64,000 nt of DNA from Schistocerca nitens (lineage: Eukaryota > Arthropoda > Insecta > Orthoptera > Acrididae). Below, one piece after another: positions 25,001 through 40,000 of the stretch. The DNA is taken from positions 736,667,450 through 736,731,449 of the forward strand of contig NC_064615.1 of the NCBI RefSeq assembly GCF_023898315.1. The letters are read 5' to 3'. The position numbers and the translations under genes were made by a program. The first letter of the stretch is position 1. Each line of letters starts with the position of its first letter. The notes beneath the pieces are model-generated. The model worked only from the letters and a program-made list of their open reading frames with translations, searched no databases and was not told the origin of the DNA.

Positions 25001-28000
25001 GAGCGCTTCTAGGTGCTTCAGTCTGGAACCGCGCTGCTGCTACGGTCGCAGGTTCGAATCCTGCCTCCGTCATGGATGTGTGTGTTGTCCTTAGGTTAGT
25101 TAGCTTTAAGTAGTTCTAAGTTTAGGGGACTGATGACCTCAGATGTTATTGTCGTGCAACCACTCCGCCACAGGCCGTGCATTATGAACAAGTGCTCGAT
25201 CGTGTTGAAAAGTGCAGTCCCCATCCCCGAATTGCTCTTCAACAGTGGGAAGCGAGAAGGTGCTTAAAACATCGATGTAGGCCTGTGCTGTGATAGTGCC
25301 ACGCAAAACAACAAGGAGTGCAAGCACCCTCCATGAGAAACAAGACTACACCGTAACACCACCGCCTCCGAATTTGACTGTTGGAACTACACACGCTGGC
25401 AGATGACGTTCACCCAGAATTCGCCGTACTCACACCCTGCCTTCTGGTCGCCTCATTGTGTACCGTCATTCTTCACTCCACACAACGTTTCCCCACTGTT
25501 CAATTGTCCGATGTTTACGCTCCTTACACCAAGAGAGGCGTCGTTTGGCATCTACCGGCGTGACGTGTGGCTTATGAGCAGCCGCTCGACCATGAAATAC
25601 AAGCTTTCTCACCTCCCGCCTAAGTGTCATAGTACTCGAACTGGATCCTGATGCAGATTGGAATTTATGTGTGATGATATGGATATATGTCTGCCTATTA
25701 CACACTACGACTCTCTTCAACTGTCGGCGGTCGCCGTCAGAAGAGGTCAGCCTGTAGGCTTCGTGCTGTACGTGGCCCTTCACGTTTCCATTTCACAGTC
25801 ACATGGGAATCAGTGGACCTAGGGATTTTACTAGTGTGGAAATCTCGCGTACAGACATATGACACAAGTGACACCCAATCACCTGACCACGTTCGAGGTC
25901 CGTGACTTCCGCAGAGCGGCCCATTCCGCTCTGTCACGATGTCTAATGACTGCTGAGTTCGCTGATATGGGGTACCTGGCAGTAGGTGGCAGCACACTGC
26001 ACCTTATATGAAAAACGGATGTTTTTGAGGATGTCCGGATACTTTTGATCACACAGTGTACGTTGGAAGCTGAGGAACAAATTGTGGACCGCATCCACGA
26101 AGATCTTACTCAGAGTACTAGAAGCACCGACCACCAAGAGGATGTATCGCACACTGTCGTTCATCGCACATCGCAAGAGGAGCGATTGCAGCCTTACCAC
26201 ATTCAACTCAAACAAGCGCTGTAAAAGCAAGATTTCCGTCCGCGACGGGAATCCTCAGAGTGGTTTTTATTACAAAGTGTGCAGCATGATTTTGTAAACA
26301 AAATGCTCGCCACAGATGAAGCGTGTGTCACTCGCGACGAAATTACCAATTTCCATAACATGCACACTTGGAATGTATACAATCCGCGAGAAGCAGTAAC
26401 AACACATTTTCAGCGCCGCTTTTTCGTAAATGTATGGGCGGGTATAATCGATGCTTACAGTATTAGGTCTTACGTTTTACCCGCACGATTTACTGGTAAC
26501 CATTACCGAGCCTTCGTAGAGGAATCATTGCTATTAAGTTTATTAGAAGATATTCTGTTAGCCGTACGTCATAACATGTGGTTCCTCCACGATGGTACTG
26601 CATCCTACGTTTATCCCAGAGTACGAAGATTTTGAACAGATGATTTCCAGGATGATGGATCGGACGTTTTCGTCCACGCCGATGGCCAGCACGCAGTCCT
26701 CATCTAAATCCACTGGATTGTGGGCACTTTGAACACTTATTGTAGTATTAGTGTCACAGGAAACAAAGCATTGTTGGTGTCATTTTCGTGACGCTACTGT
26801 TGTCGAAAACGAAAATAGTAGGAACTTAATTTTCGTACTGGCATTGTTGTAAAAAGGGGAAACAGTTGATTGTAATTAATGCACAACAAATTACGCGATA
26901 ATTGGTTGGTTTTGTGCTAAGGGAAACATATTTTATTTGATGTTAGATTTTCTTTACTACTACAACCTTCGTTAGGGTAATGTTGTAAAAGAGAAAACGT
27001 CTAGTTGTACTTAATTCATTGTTTACGTAAACCGAATTGCACGTTCTTGACATCCCAGCGACTGTTTACATTGCTTGTTTAGGTAGGACCTAGACGCCGC
27101 GCCGCGTCGTCGTGCCTTCCAATGTTTACATTGTTCTGATTGGTCTGTTACCTTTCTCTGATCGCTTCGACAATATCGGTGATACACAATCAAGGTGAAG
27201 TGCCGTGGAATGGTTCAAATGGCTCTAAGCATTATGGGACTTATCATCTGAGATCATCAGTCCCCTAGACTTAGAACTAGTAAAATCTAACTACTAAAAT
27301 CTAACCACTAAAATCTAACCATGCCCGAGACAGAATTCGAACCTGCGACCGTAGCAGCAGTGCGGTTCCGGACTGAAGCGCCTAGAACCGCTCGGCCACA
27401 GCGGCCGGCCTGATGTGCCGTCAGCTGACTAGGTAAACTGAAATGCTTCTATTATCAAAGCTACAAATGTCTCTCTGTTTAGGTACACAAAAATAAAGAC
27501 TGTGATACGACATTTGATTTGACTTTTTGGTGAAGAACACCGAGATATACCGACTGCATAATTTTGGCAGCTAATACTGTTTTCTCTTGAAATTATTAAA
27601 TCTAACAAAGATGTCTGGTGAAATATATCAACATTAGGAAAATATGCTTTCTGACAATTGCATTTCTCTTTTTTTTTTTTTCTTTCCTGAATTGTTCTTC
27701 CTGCATAGTTTATGTACTCACTTCCTTGAACACATGTACTTTTAATTACCTCACTCTTGTAGTCAGCTTCGTTCCTCCCCTTTCGTTTGTGAAGTTTTCC
27801 ATTATCACAGAACTTTAAAATAAAACTTCTATCAACTCTCACATTGTAATCACATAAGATGACCAAGACCAAGAATGTACTATTCTGTCTAAAAGACATT
27901 CAGTTCTTCAACGATGACCAATCTTATTACTGGAATAAAGAGATCACACAGCACTAACAACAAAATCAACAGTGATGCCACGTTAAGATTAAAAACACCA

Positions 28001-31000
28001 GAACTCCAGAGTTCCGTTGTTTCTAAAACTAACACAAACTTAACAGACGCAAAAAACATACAGAGGCAGATGGAAATTACATCGTTTATATGCCACCTTT
28101 AAAAAGGAGGCCTGGACATAAATAACTGATGTTGCATAAAATATGGAATTACGTTGTCTCTAAAATGACCGATTCAGACGTGTTTCGCCTGTGGGGCGTT
28201 ATGGAAGGATGACTAGTGCCACGAAGCAGACCTCCCGCACACCGAGGCTGAACTGGTGCTGATGTGTCTCTGCCATCGTAGCATGGGGATCCTTCGTTGG
28301 CCAGAGGCGAATGTTGCGAAGGGCGAAAATGAGAATACCGCCTCTTATAGAGGTGAGGTAGCCTCGTCTGTGAATAGTACGCAGCTCGTGGTCTAGTGGC
28401 TATCGTTGCTGTCTCTGGATCGCGGGGTCCTGGATTTGATTCCAGGCAGGTTTTGGGATTTTCTCTGCCTGGGGACTAAGTGTTTGTGCTCACCCTCATC
28501 ATTTCACTGTGATCATTCGTGACAGTGGCTAGCTTGGATTGTGTGAAAATTTGACTGTGTAAAAATTGTGAATTTGTACGGGTGCTGATGACCGCGCAGT
28601 TGAGTGCCATACAAACCAATCGTCACCATCAGCGTCGTCTGGGAATAGAATGGGTGACAGGAATCGAAGCACTGTAGTTTTGCAGTGGGACACGTGCCTG
28701 CTGCCGATGTTAGAGTCACTGTAAAACAAGGGCAGCCAAGAATCCGGATCGCACGTCGTGTCCTGGCTGAGATTCCGTAGTACTCAGATTGGATGCACTC
28801 TTCCCCCATAGCCACGCCACGTTGTGTGAGCGTGAGGAGGCGGAAGAGGGGGAGACTGCGAATTTGCCATAATTAGACGGCAATGCAGTCGCACCACGTA
28901 CATCTTTGTTTCATATTCCTGAACAACATAGATCACAAACGTAACAAACTTTCAGTATTATTTATTTTTGGGCACACTGAAGACATACGACAATTTTTAT
29001 CTGGTGCATACTGTCGGCATACAGAGACAAACGATTTTACAAATTTTTGCACTCAAATTGCCACGTAGTCGTGACATATTTAGCTTCATAATCGAAATAT
29101 TCATTAAGTTTGCAAAACCCGCTACGGAGAAGTGAAAACTCTGCTTGAGGAAAACAATGCAGATGTCCTGAACAGTTCCAGCGTAAAAGAATTTTCTTTT
29201 AAGACGGGAATTACTCTGAAAATCGATCAGTTACATCTGCAAATGCACAGTGGCGCTTTCAACTGAAATGGTAAACGGTCTCAAAAACAGCTCGAAAACA
29301 GATGTAAGATTGTCAGTGTTTGTCAGAATTTGTTCCTTCTATAGTGCGATTTTCTCTTTAAATGCATCCATATGAGATCAGAAATAAGTTGCTTCTCACC
29401 TTGCAATGTCTTACTGCTGGCAGTGTGCACTGAATCCCACTTAAAATGAGAGGTATATAGTGAATTCCAGATGTTCTAATTTTCGTTCCTGCCCTCCTTT
29501 CTCCTTCATAAATTCTATATTAGCGGGTTTTTAAATCGGAAGAAAGTTCCACACATCTCTCTTGACCGTGTTCTCAACTTCTTAGAAGAGCGTGAAACTT
29601 ACAAAGGAATAAAAACAAGAGGCAGCAAAAGTGCTCAATGAACAGAACAATTTTATACCCTATGCCTACTTCGCTTTGTTTGGCAATATTCTACTTTCAC
29701 CGCTGAACGCCTGTCTTACGTATGTCTTGGCTTCTAATAGACACTGAGAGTTCTCATTAGTGTCTTCTGTCGTTCCCGTTCATTTTTAAATGTTTATGAT
29801 GATTCATTGCTAGACTGTCTCTGCATGTACAAACGGCCACTGCACCTGGGAACGTCCTTGATACTGTGAATAACTAGTCAAGGGTAAACTGCACTGATAC
29901 CACCATTCAACGGAACTGAAGAGAGTTTTGCCGGCCGAAAAATGCCACATCGAGATACTGAAAGATACGTCGCACTGTAGCGGATATTTCCTAGAAGGAC
30001 GAGCAAAGCCAAGCATGAGCCGGCACGCGGCTCGCGCATTTGGCACGTATGTGGCTTGGAACGCCGTGGCCGACCCTGCAGTAAAAGATCTCATATTTCA
30101 ACCTTCAAGTTGTTGTACCTCCATTGGAATGCGTTTTCGGCCATATGCCCGTGCGACCTGTTTGCTCCTTATCCTCTCCAGAAACATTTCCTCCTGTTTT
30201 TCCCCATTTAGCGAAGTCACCCTGCATTTTTCCTCAATTTAAATAAAGGAAAATTGAAATTAGAAGAAAATGTCTGAGTCAAAAAGTTGAAAAACACGTT
30301 TACAGCGTATATTTACTCTTACCAACCAAGTCGGCTGCTGAAGGACCAGTTAAGGAAATTAACATTGCTGAAGTTGAGGTGCTCTGACGGAGATGAACTG
30401 AGCGAAAGCCACTGGCTTCAGTGACTTCCCAGCAGAGTATTGGTGTTCTCAGCAGTGCAACAGCGGCAGGTTGGCTAACGGATCTTTTCAACCGTTTCAT
30501 AAAACAAAGTTAGAATACCAGCAGACTGGCAGCGGATCATCACTTTATCAATCTTCAAAAAGAAAGGAAGTTCTGCTGGGTGTTCTAATTACCGCCCGAT
30601 CAGTAGGACTACTGAGCCACGCGATAAAGATCATCGCGAGGATTCTCGATGAAAGAATACGCAAAATAGCTCACTAGGACCGAAGCCGGATTTGTAAAAA
30701 ATTGTGTCTCAACTGACGCAATCCATCAGGCGCAGCTGCTGGTTGAAAATAACTCGAAAAGAACAAGCCACTGCACCTTTCTTTTCTAGACCTCGGAAGG
30801 GCTTTCGATCTGTACCACTTGATCTAAACTGATTAGCGCTTCGAGACCACGGGAAGCTGAAGCACCTTGCCAACTGGGTACGGCTTCTGTTTGTAAAACC
30901 GAGAAACTATGTCCAAGCGGCAGCAGGAGCGTAAAAGAATAGGAGGCTCGGCCTTATCGCCACTGCTGTTTATTCCTCTGACGGACACCGTCACATCGGA

Positions 31001-34000
31001 CCTGCACATGCCACAGTGATGGACACTTGTCTACGCTGATGATGTCATGTTGGCTGCAGAGAACAATTTGATGTCCAGCACGAAACACAAGAGTGGAATG
31101 GCCGACTCCCACGATGTGCCTCGACAGCCTCGGCTCAACGAAAAGAAAACTGAGAACATGACATCAGATTCGCGAGGAGTTGGAACCATGAGTGTTGACG
31201 GAGAAGATCTACCAAGAGTAGAAATGTTTAAGAATTGAAACTTCTTTATTTAAATGAGTGTGTGTGTACTTAAATTGCTGAATGCCTGAGAAGATGGAAC
31301 TTCTACGTTATTTGATTCTGAAACAGCTGCGTAAAACTGAACGTAATGAGTCTACTTTCTCTTTACTTTTTCTTATCATGTCGATACAGACCCACAATAT
31401 TCTAGCGCATCACAATCAGACTGCTCAAAAAAAAAAAAAAAAACCTGACTTCAAATAATTAATTCAAAAGAATGCACTGACTAAACAGAAATCCTAACAA
31501 TAACCTATACATCTCTTTAAGCACTTACCTCACAAAAATCTTCATTACGCCAACTACTGCAATACAGCGAGCGTCAATATTGTCAGCTATATAAAAGATT
31601 CTAGCTACTAAAGCCATTAACTACTAATACGCAAGTGGTTAGCAAAGCAAAGATTTTGTTGCAAACCAAATAATGTATTTTTTACCTTAATAATGTGATA
31701 TCCAGTTCAAACACGAATATAAATCGTCATTGACATCTAGTACGAAGGTATATAATCATGAATAATATTCAATCTCCAAGTCGAACCTGTACAGATCGTT
31801 AGCCTACGCTAACACCTCAGACTACCCTCCATCAATGCTAACTCCTCTCATCTAACATTCATCACTGCTGGCTGTTCACCTCCAACTGCCCAACGGTACT
31901 TCCATCACTGCTGGCGACTAACTTCCAACTGCCCAACACTACTGGCGATTAATTTCCAACAACGAGACCAACCAGCTACAGAGAAAGCGCAGTCAGAGAT
32001 CCAATGCAAAGCGTTACACAGCGCTGCCAACACAGAAGCAGCCCAATTACAATCCCTCGGTTCAACAGTCTCTAATTATGGCCATCTTACAGACGAGGTC
32101 AACGCAAGGACGCAAGCAGCCTGGGTGAAGTGGCGAACGACAACAGGCGCCAACTGCGATTGCCGGATTAAGGGTCGCCTGAAGTCAAAGATCTACCGGA
32201 CTCACAACCTTCCTAGTGCTCTCTACGGCACCGAGTGTTGGCCGACTACAAAAGAGGCAGAACGACGGTTAGGAGTCATGGAAACTAAGATGCTTAGATG
32301 GACAGGTGGCATCACTCGATTGGATCACGTCTCGAGTTACACTATCAGGAAACGTTTCAGGGCTGCACCGATCTTGGAGAAAATGCCAGAAAGCCGTCTT
32401 CGATGGTCTGGACACGTGCCGCGCGCAAAGGACGATACCACTGCAAAGGCAGCATACACAGTGGAAGTCATGGGAAAGAGATCTGAGGGACTAACTGGAT
32501 AACGATGGACGACGCTCTGCACAACGACTTGAAGGCTACAAATCTTCATCCAGACATGGCACACGATCGAACAAAATAGACACAGCGAATCCACTTAGCG
32601 GGCCCTGCCGCCAGGAGGGACAAACTCTAAATGAAAAGAAGGTTATTTGCTTTTATAATTGATTGTTCTGTTTTATCCTCCAGAAACAGCCGAATATGAG
32701 ACATGTTAGTAAGAGCTTAACGTTGATAATGGTTAGGGTGAATGGCTTTGACAGCAGCCCACTGCTCTCTTGATGGTTCTAAGTGTTTATCGGGAGCACA
32801 GGAATCCAAACACTGGCCAATTAAGATTATAAAATTTTACTTCACATTTTATTGTCGTTTTTTAATTTTGTGGTCGTCCAATAACCTCTTTAATTTTCAT
32901 AACAGAATAAATTATTGTAACGATCAGTAATTTCAGAGGACGGACATACAGAATTAGATACTTGTGTACTAACTCATTCTACTATTTTCAAACCACAAAT
33001 ATGTACGTCAGAGTGTTTAGTTCGTCGCTTGATCCATCATTAAGTAAACTAAACATGCATTGGCAAACAAATATAAGACCTATTAACAGCAGTTACCACT
33101 GTACTGTTCGATTTTGCTGCTACCGGCACATCCTGCAATTGATGTTGGTATCTCCGTGACAATGAGGGGTTCTGTCCAAATATGACATTGTCTGAACGAG
33201 ATGTGAGACAAATGTAGTGTATCACTCGTTATTCTACAACCAAACAACTAAACAAACAATGAAAACCATTAGCTGTTAAGGAGGGACGTTCAAGAAGAAC
33301 ACACACTATTTAAAACATGCGCCAAATCCACAATTTTGAAGATAGAATAATGAAATTCTGTGACATTAACACAGTTACTGTTCAGTTCATCAGATTATAT
33401 ATATTTAACTTTTCTATAGAATTTAAAAATTTTATTGAAAAAAAAGTATGTATCTTTTCGTCGGTAACTATTGAAGAGATTTCGTCAAAATTTTCCTAGT
33501 TTAATCTCTTTGCACATAGTAAGATTCTCTCGTAATGCACATGAGTGTATCTAATAGGAGCATTTTAATCATTTTAATTACAATTCTTTTAGTATAATAT
33601 AAAATTCATGCAAATTTCGTAATTTCCTGTTGAGGCAATGTTTATTGGGTTGATAGAAATAAGTGTACAAAATTTCATAGTTCTGGCCAGCATAGGTCCT
33701 GAAGAAAAATGTACATCCACTTTAAAAAACATAATTTTCAGGAAATGCTGCTTAAAGAGCAACCTAACGCGTTTACTTATGTCACCTCTTGAAAAGGCCC
33801 CAGATTTGTACTCAGGTTCCTCTTTCCCTCCAAGGATTCTGTTCTGGTTTCTTGTTTTCTGCCTTCTTTCCTTTACCAGATTTTCAACTGAGTTTTCAGC
33901 TGCAGAGAGGCGCTGTAAATCTACTTTTCTCAAGACCTCTTGAGTGAAATTAAAATATGGTAAAACAGGAACTGCTTCTTCAAAAACAAAGCAGCTGGTT

Positions 34001-37000
34001 GTTATTGTTTCTGAGATACAGAACAGAGACACAGATGATTTCCAAAACCAAAGAGAATAAATCACAGGCTTCTAGATGTATCTGTACGAGTTTGCTTCTA
34101 AGTAACACACGGAACCATTGTTCACAGAAAGTTGCTTCAGAAAGTGAGCGTGGCAGGAATGTCACAAAACTCAATTATTTTTCTGGTATTTTGGATGAAA
34201 CTCTGTGAACTTATTGTCCATGAATTCTACTGACACATAAAAAAACCGATGATTAATATTTTCCCTCAATTTCATGAACGTCCCCTCTTAAAGCATTTCA
34301 ATAACACCAACTAACAAGTAGCTTATCGGTCAACACTTAACATAAATGCGTCTGTTATGCTACCTTGTTATCATACAGGGCTCATTGACACATGCTGTTG
34401 TTACTACCTGGCGAGATGGTGCAGTGGTCACCCTAAACGGCTGCCTAGAAGTCCCATCGTAGTCGTCGAGATTTAAGTTCTCAGTGGCGTCCCTAAACAT
34501 CGAGATGGTTTCTTTGAAAACTCAATGTCGATTTCAGACCCACACTTCCACATTGTGCCTCTAATGCCCTCGTCGTCGGCTGGACGTTAATCGTTCACCT
34601 TCATTCCATTCTTGAGCCGCAGGATACTAAGAGAGGGAAAAGCAAAACAAAGCAGTAATCAACCATGCTTTCCGTAGTCACCCATACTGTATGAGGTGCG
34701 TGAGAAAAGTAATGAGAGTGACAAAACTGTCAGCGATCTGGCAACGCTGTGTTGTTCTACATGTGTAGACCGGTGTGTTCATCCCTTACATAAGCTCAGT
34801 CTGAGTTTCAGCTCTGTGTAGCCATCAAATGATTTTTAAGAGCACCATCAGTGAAGTTGTGTTTTTGTTGCGTATTATGAAAATGGAGCAGTGGAATTTG
34901 GAGAAATTTTATGCCATCAAGTTTTTGTTAAACATGGGGAATCCGCAACTGTGGCCTCTTAAAAGCTGAAACAGGCCTACGGAGAACAATATGTATGAAG
35001 AGTGGCTGTTTTTTCGCTGGCATAATGCACTTTTGCAAGACCGAGAACACGTTGAAGATGATTCTCGCTCGGAGGGACCTTCATCTTCAAAAGCCGACGG
35101 AAAAATCGAAGGGCTACGTTTAATAATAAGGATGACAGATGACTTGTTAAACTTAAAAACTTTCAGCGGACATCAATTTTTGACAGAAGTTTAGCACATG
35201 CGAAAGGTTTGTGCCAAATTGCTGCGAAAAACCACACAACTGAGAAGAAGGACAATTAAAGAAACCTGTGCGTTGATATTACTGAGCGGGCTGCCAATGA
35301 CCACGAATGGTTCAGTCGTGTTATCACAGGTGACGAATCCTAGATTTTTGAGCACAGAGCTGAGACAAAGCGGCAAAGTGAGGAGTGGTACGCTGAGACA
35401 TCCTCTCGACCGAAAAAATCTCTAATGATCAAATCAAAGATCAAAACAACTCCGATTTGCTTTTTTGACGGTAGTAGTATTGTGCATAAGGAATTTGTTC
35501 CTCTAGGACAAACTGTCAACCAAGTGCTTTACAAACACGTCTCTCAAAGGCTCGAATCGAGTAATGAAGGGTACTACAGACAAGTGGATGCTGCATCACG
35601 ACACTGAGTCATGTCACAGGGCCATTTCGTTCACCGAATTTTTTATGTCAAAAACCATTACTGTTGTTCCACATTCCTCTCCCCCCCTAACCACCTGTTA
35701 TGAGTCATTGTGACTTTTTTTCCAGAAATTGAAAAATATTTTAAAAGGAATGTGACACACATGTTATAGGCCCTACCAGTTGAAGCCTTCCAGTGCTCCT
35801 ATCAACATTGGAAGAAACGACTCCGCCGGTATATATGTGCCGAAAGGAACGACTCTGAAGGGGACAATATAGTTGTTCGAAAAAAATAAAAGCTTTGGTA
35901 GATAAAAAACAACACCGTTACTTTTCTCACGCCCCACTTACTTCACATCAAAATTTTCTTGTAACACTGGTAAATGTTTCTTTTACTAGCTACACACTCC
36001 ATTTTCAAGTGAATATAGAGTCGAAACAAAATTACTACACAGAATTACTGCAGTCAGTGCTTGGAGCTAACGACAATATTCTCTAACACCTCATCCCAAA
36101 CAATATCTATATTAAAACTTCCTGGCAGATTAAAACTGTGTGCCGGACCGAGACTCGAACTCGCGACCTTTGCCTTTCACGGGCAAAGGCAAAGGTCCCG
36201 AGTTCGAGTCTCGGTCCGGCACACAGTTTTAATCTGCCAGGAAGTTTCATATCAGCGCACACTCCGCTGCAGTGTGAAAATCTCATTCTGGAATATCTAT
36301 ATTATTGGTATTGTCTGCGCTCCAATCAGTTCCCCTCACAACTGTAAATGTTAGGTTTTGAAATCTTAACTCGTTATCCACAATTACGTTAGACAATTAT
36401 GTCCATGAATATAATGCATCGTGCACTAATTATTGATACACGAGCTATCTAATACTTCTAAATAAATTCATTATCATGAAGCTTTCCAGACACTTGCGTA
36501 ATTAATTTCGAATGGCACCTGTCTGTTTTATTACATCTGTTAGAACAGAACTACCTTTGTGTAGAATCTCTTATCTGAGGAATGTAGTTTACAGCAATCA
36601 TCTGTAACGAAATTTCAAATGCGCGATAGATGTTGTTACGAAGATATTATAGAAATATATCAATGTTACATTTGTGTTTTATGTTAATATTCCCCAGGTG
36701 CAGGCCACGCCGCCGACATAATAAACATGTTCTTTTCGACTTCACTTGATCCCACATCAGATGGTGCTATTCTCAGCGACCAGATGACTGCAATGTGGGC
36801 TAATTTTGCTAAGTATGAGTAAGTTCAATTTTCTTTTGTCTACTTTAGCCTGATGCAATACTATGAATATGATGTTAACAAATAAATACCAGTAGCATAA
36901 ATAATCAACATTCTACCGGGGCATCTGCCACACTACACCCCAGCAAAGAGGCTCCAGAAGGGCACAGATACCGTATCCTATAATACTGACGCCAGTTTTG

Positions 37001-40000
37001 ATCAGAATGCAAGTTTCAGGAACATATACCGCTAGTTTGCGTTCATCGCGGAACAACTACAGTGAGGTGACAAAAGTCATGAGATAACGATACGCACATA
37101 TACAGACGTCGGTTGTTTCTCGCGCTGGCGGAGCTGCCATTTGACATGAAGTGATTCACGCAAAAACGTTTCTGACGTAATGGCACCCACATAGGGCAAA
37201 CAGGCCGAGCTATTTCGATAAGACTCAAGGAGTACCTTCTAGGGAAAAAAGGGACCAATGTTCATAGTTCATCTTTCGCCGATCATTTATTAATCACAGG
37301 GAATAATCATGAAGATGTAAAAGACGTCAAGATCTTGCACTCAGAGAAAAAAAGAAAAGGCTTTAGGCTTAACATCTTAGAAGAGCTAGAAATTTTTAAA
37401 CACCTATCTCTGAAGGACAGTCTCATTCTTAAAGCAACAAAAATTTTTTTTCATGTATAGAGCCGCTAATTAAATCTGTCTTAATGGCGATACTGTTTTC
37501 AATGTAGTCTCCCAAACATCGTTTTCCCTTCCAATCTTATATTTTCTCTGTATATTACCTGAACTGTATTTTCTTTTGTAAAAAAGACTCTTACGTTATG
37601 TTGTAACTTCCATACAGTGGTTCCTGTTTGTTACCAGTAATATTTAAAATTGTCCTTGCAACGCATCATTCGCTCTTAAGTTGTCTGTATTTCGATTAAT
37701 TCCTGTTAGATGGCGTGAGTCTGTTTTCTTGTCCACCTCATGGCTGCCTCGGTCTGTTTGCCATTTAGTCTGACGGTAGGGACTGTGTTATGCCGCTCTT
37801 GGTAGTTTTTATTCGTATGGAATTTCTGTTTGACGAGAGTATTTTACTCAGACGTTTCTAACCATGGTGTGATTACATGTAAATACATTCCGTTTGTACG
37901 TAATTTATGGAAGTAATCCTATTAAGTGTGTTTCAGTCCATGTCATTATATTTTTAGGTATTCCATGTAACTTTCTATTCTGATGAAGATTGCCCTAGTG
38001 CAATAGAAATCGTGGTCAATTGACAAAATTTTGTGCAGTCGAAGTGGCTGTGTATACGTCCTATATTTAAATAGCGTACGGATGCTGGATCACAGCGAAT
38101 CAAATGTTTAAAATTTCAAGTAGCCGTTTGTGTTGTGGCTTTAACAGCTTCCTACACATGGGGGCAGCAATTCCGTAGTCCAACTGGTCTTAGGTTTTGA
38201 GGAATGTTACTGATTAACACAGAATGTTGCATGGAGTCCATTACTTGTTCTCAAATGGAAGAAGCAGATGTAGAGGAGTTACAATGTCCTTGGCGCCCAA
38301 TCCCTTGTGGTGATCGACACGGTCGAATGGAACCCTGACGGCGAGGTTGCTTATCCCCACGCTCCTATGAAGTCGAACATCGAACAAATGTTGCATCCGC
38401 GTGCCCCTCGAATCTGGATGCGGGATGATTCGCCAAGCCGGCGACCCACAGTGAAGTCCCTTTCAGATTCTGTCAGCTGCTGATTATGCTGTTTCACTCG
38501 AGTACGCCGCGTCTCCGAGTCTTTCACAGTGATCACTCAACATGTGACTTTTAATGCCCATCATACACTAAGGTGACAGAAGACATGTGATGCCTCCTTA
38601 TATCGTATAGGACCTTTTCACTGGCACTTTGTAGCAACTCGAGGTGACATGGACTCAAAAAGTCGTTGGAAGTCCTCTATAGACATCCATGCCACACGGA
38701 GTGGCCGCGCGGGCCGAGGCGCCGTGTCACGGATGGCGCGGCCCCTCCCGCCGTAGCTTCCAGTCCTCCTTCGGGCATGGCTGTGCGTGTTGTTCTTCGC
38801 ATAAGTTAGTTTAAGCAGTGCGTAAGTCTCGGGACCGATGACTTACGCAGTTCGGTCCCTTAGGAATTCACACACATTTGAACATTCATGGACATCCATA
38901 ATTGCGAAGGGGTTGCACACGCAGGATATTTTGCGTGAACTGACCTCTCGATTTTGATCCATAAATGTTCGATGGGATTCATGTCGGGTGATCTGGGTGG
39001 CCAAATCATTCACTCGACTCGTCCCGAATGTTCTTGAAACCAACAGCGAACAGTTTTGACCAGGGTAAATCGTTGTTTGGCTAAATGAAGTCCATCAGTG
39101 CAAATAGTCTCCAAGTAGACGACCATATGCCAATGATCGGTTCAGTTGCCGGACCCAGTCTGTTAACCATCTTGCACAGTGCCTTGTTGAAAACGTGGGT
39201 CCATGGCTTCGAGGGGTGGGGGCAACACTGGAACCCTAACATGAGCTCTAAACAACCGAAATCGGAACTCATCTGATCAGCCCACGGTCTTCCAGTCGTC
39301 TAGGATACAACCAATATGGTCACGAACGCACGAGAGGCGCTGCAGGCTGTGTCGTGCTGTTAGCAAAGGCACTCGCGTCGATCGCCTACTTCCATAGCCC
39401 ATTAACGCCAAATTTCGCCGTATTGTCGTAACGGATACGTTCATCGTACGTCCAACATTGATTTATGCGGTTGTTTCATGCAGTGTTCCTTGTCTGTTAG
39501 TACTAACAACTCTACGCAAACGTCGCTGCTCTCGATCGTCATTGCGTTGTCAGTGGCGAGAGTTAATGCCAGAAATATGGTATTCTAGGCTCATTCTTGA
39601 CAATGAAAATCTCGGAATATTGAATTCCTCAATGATTTCCGAAATGGAATGTCCCAAGCGTATAGCTCCAACTACCATTCCGCGCTCAAATTCTGTTAAT
39701 TCCCGCTCCGCCATTGCACTGCCCTTTTATACCTTGTGTAATTACTGCCAACTGTATAAGTGCGTATCGCTATTCCATGACATTTGTGACCTCGGATTAT
39801 CCCCGACAGCCTTGGTAGCAACATTAAACACCATCAACGCTATTGCACACTGTTGGCCGTTCTACTTGTGACAAAGAATTGCAAATTTAATCATTTAGAT
39901 ACCTAACGATGGTGTAATCGTGTGCTAAGTTACATTGAGGTCAGATTATTTCTTGTCTGTACTTCAATTTTCTGTCGGGCGGTTTGTATCGGATTGACCA

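Noticed and set aside
27429-27899. 156-codon minus-strand frame
   Set aside because: Low-complexity Lys-rich stretch, no known domain or neighbouring exon.
33589-34065. 158-codon minus-strand frame
   Set aside because: No motif, no start or splice context, AT-rich intron; chance frame considered more likely.
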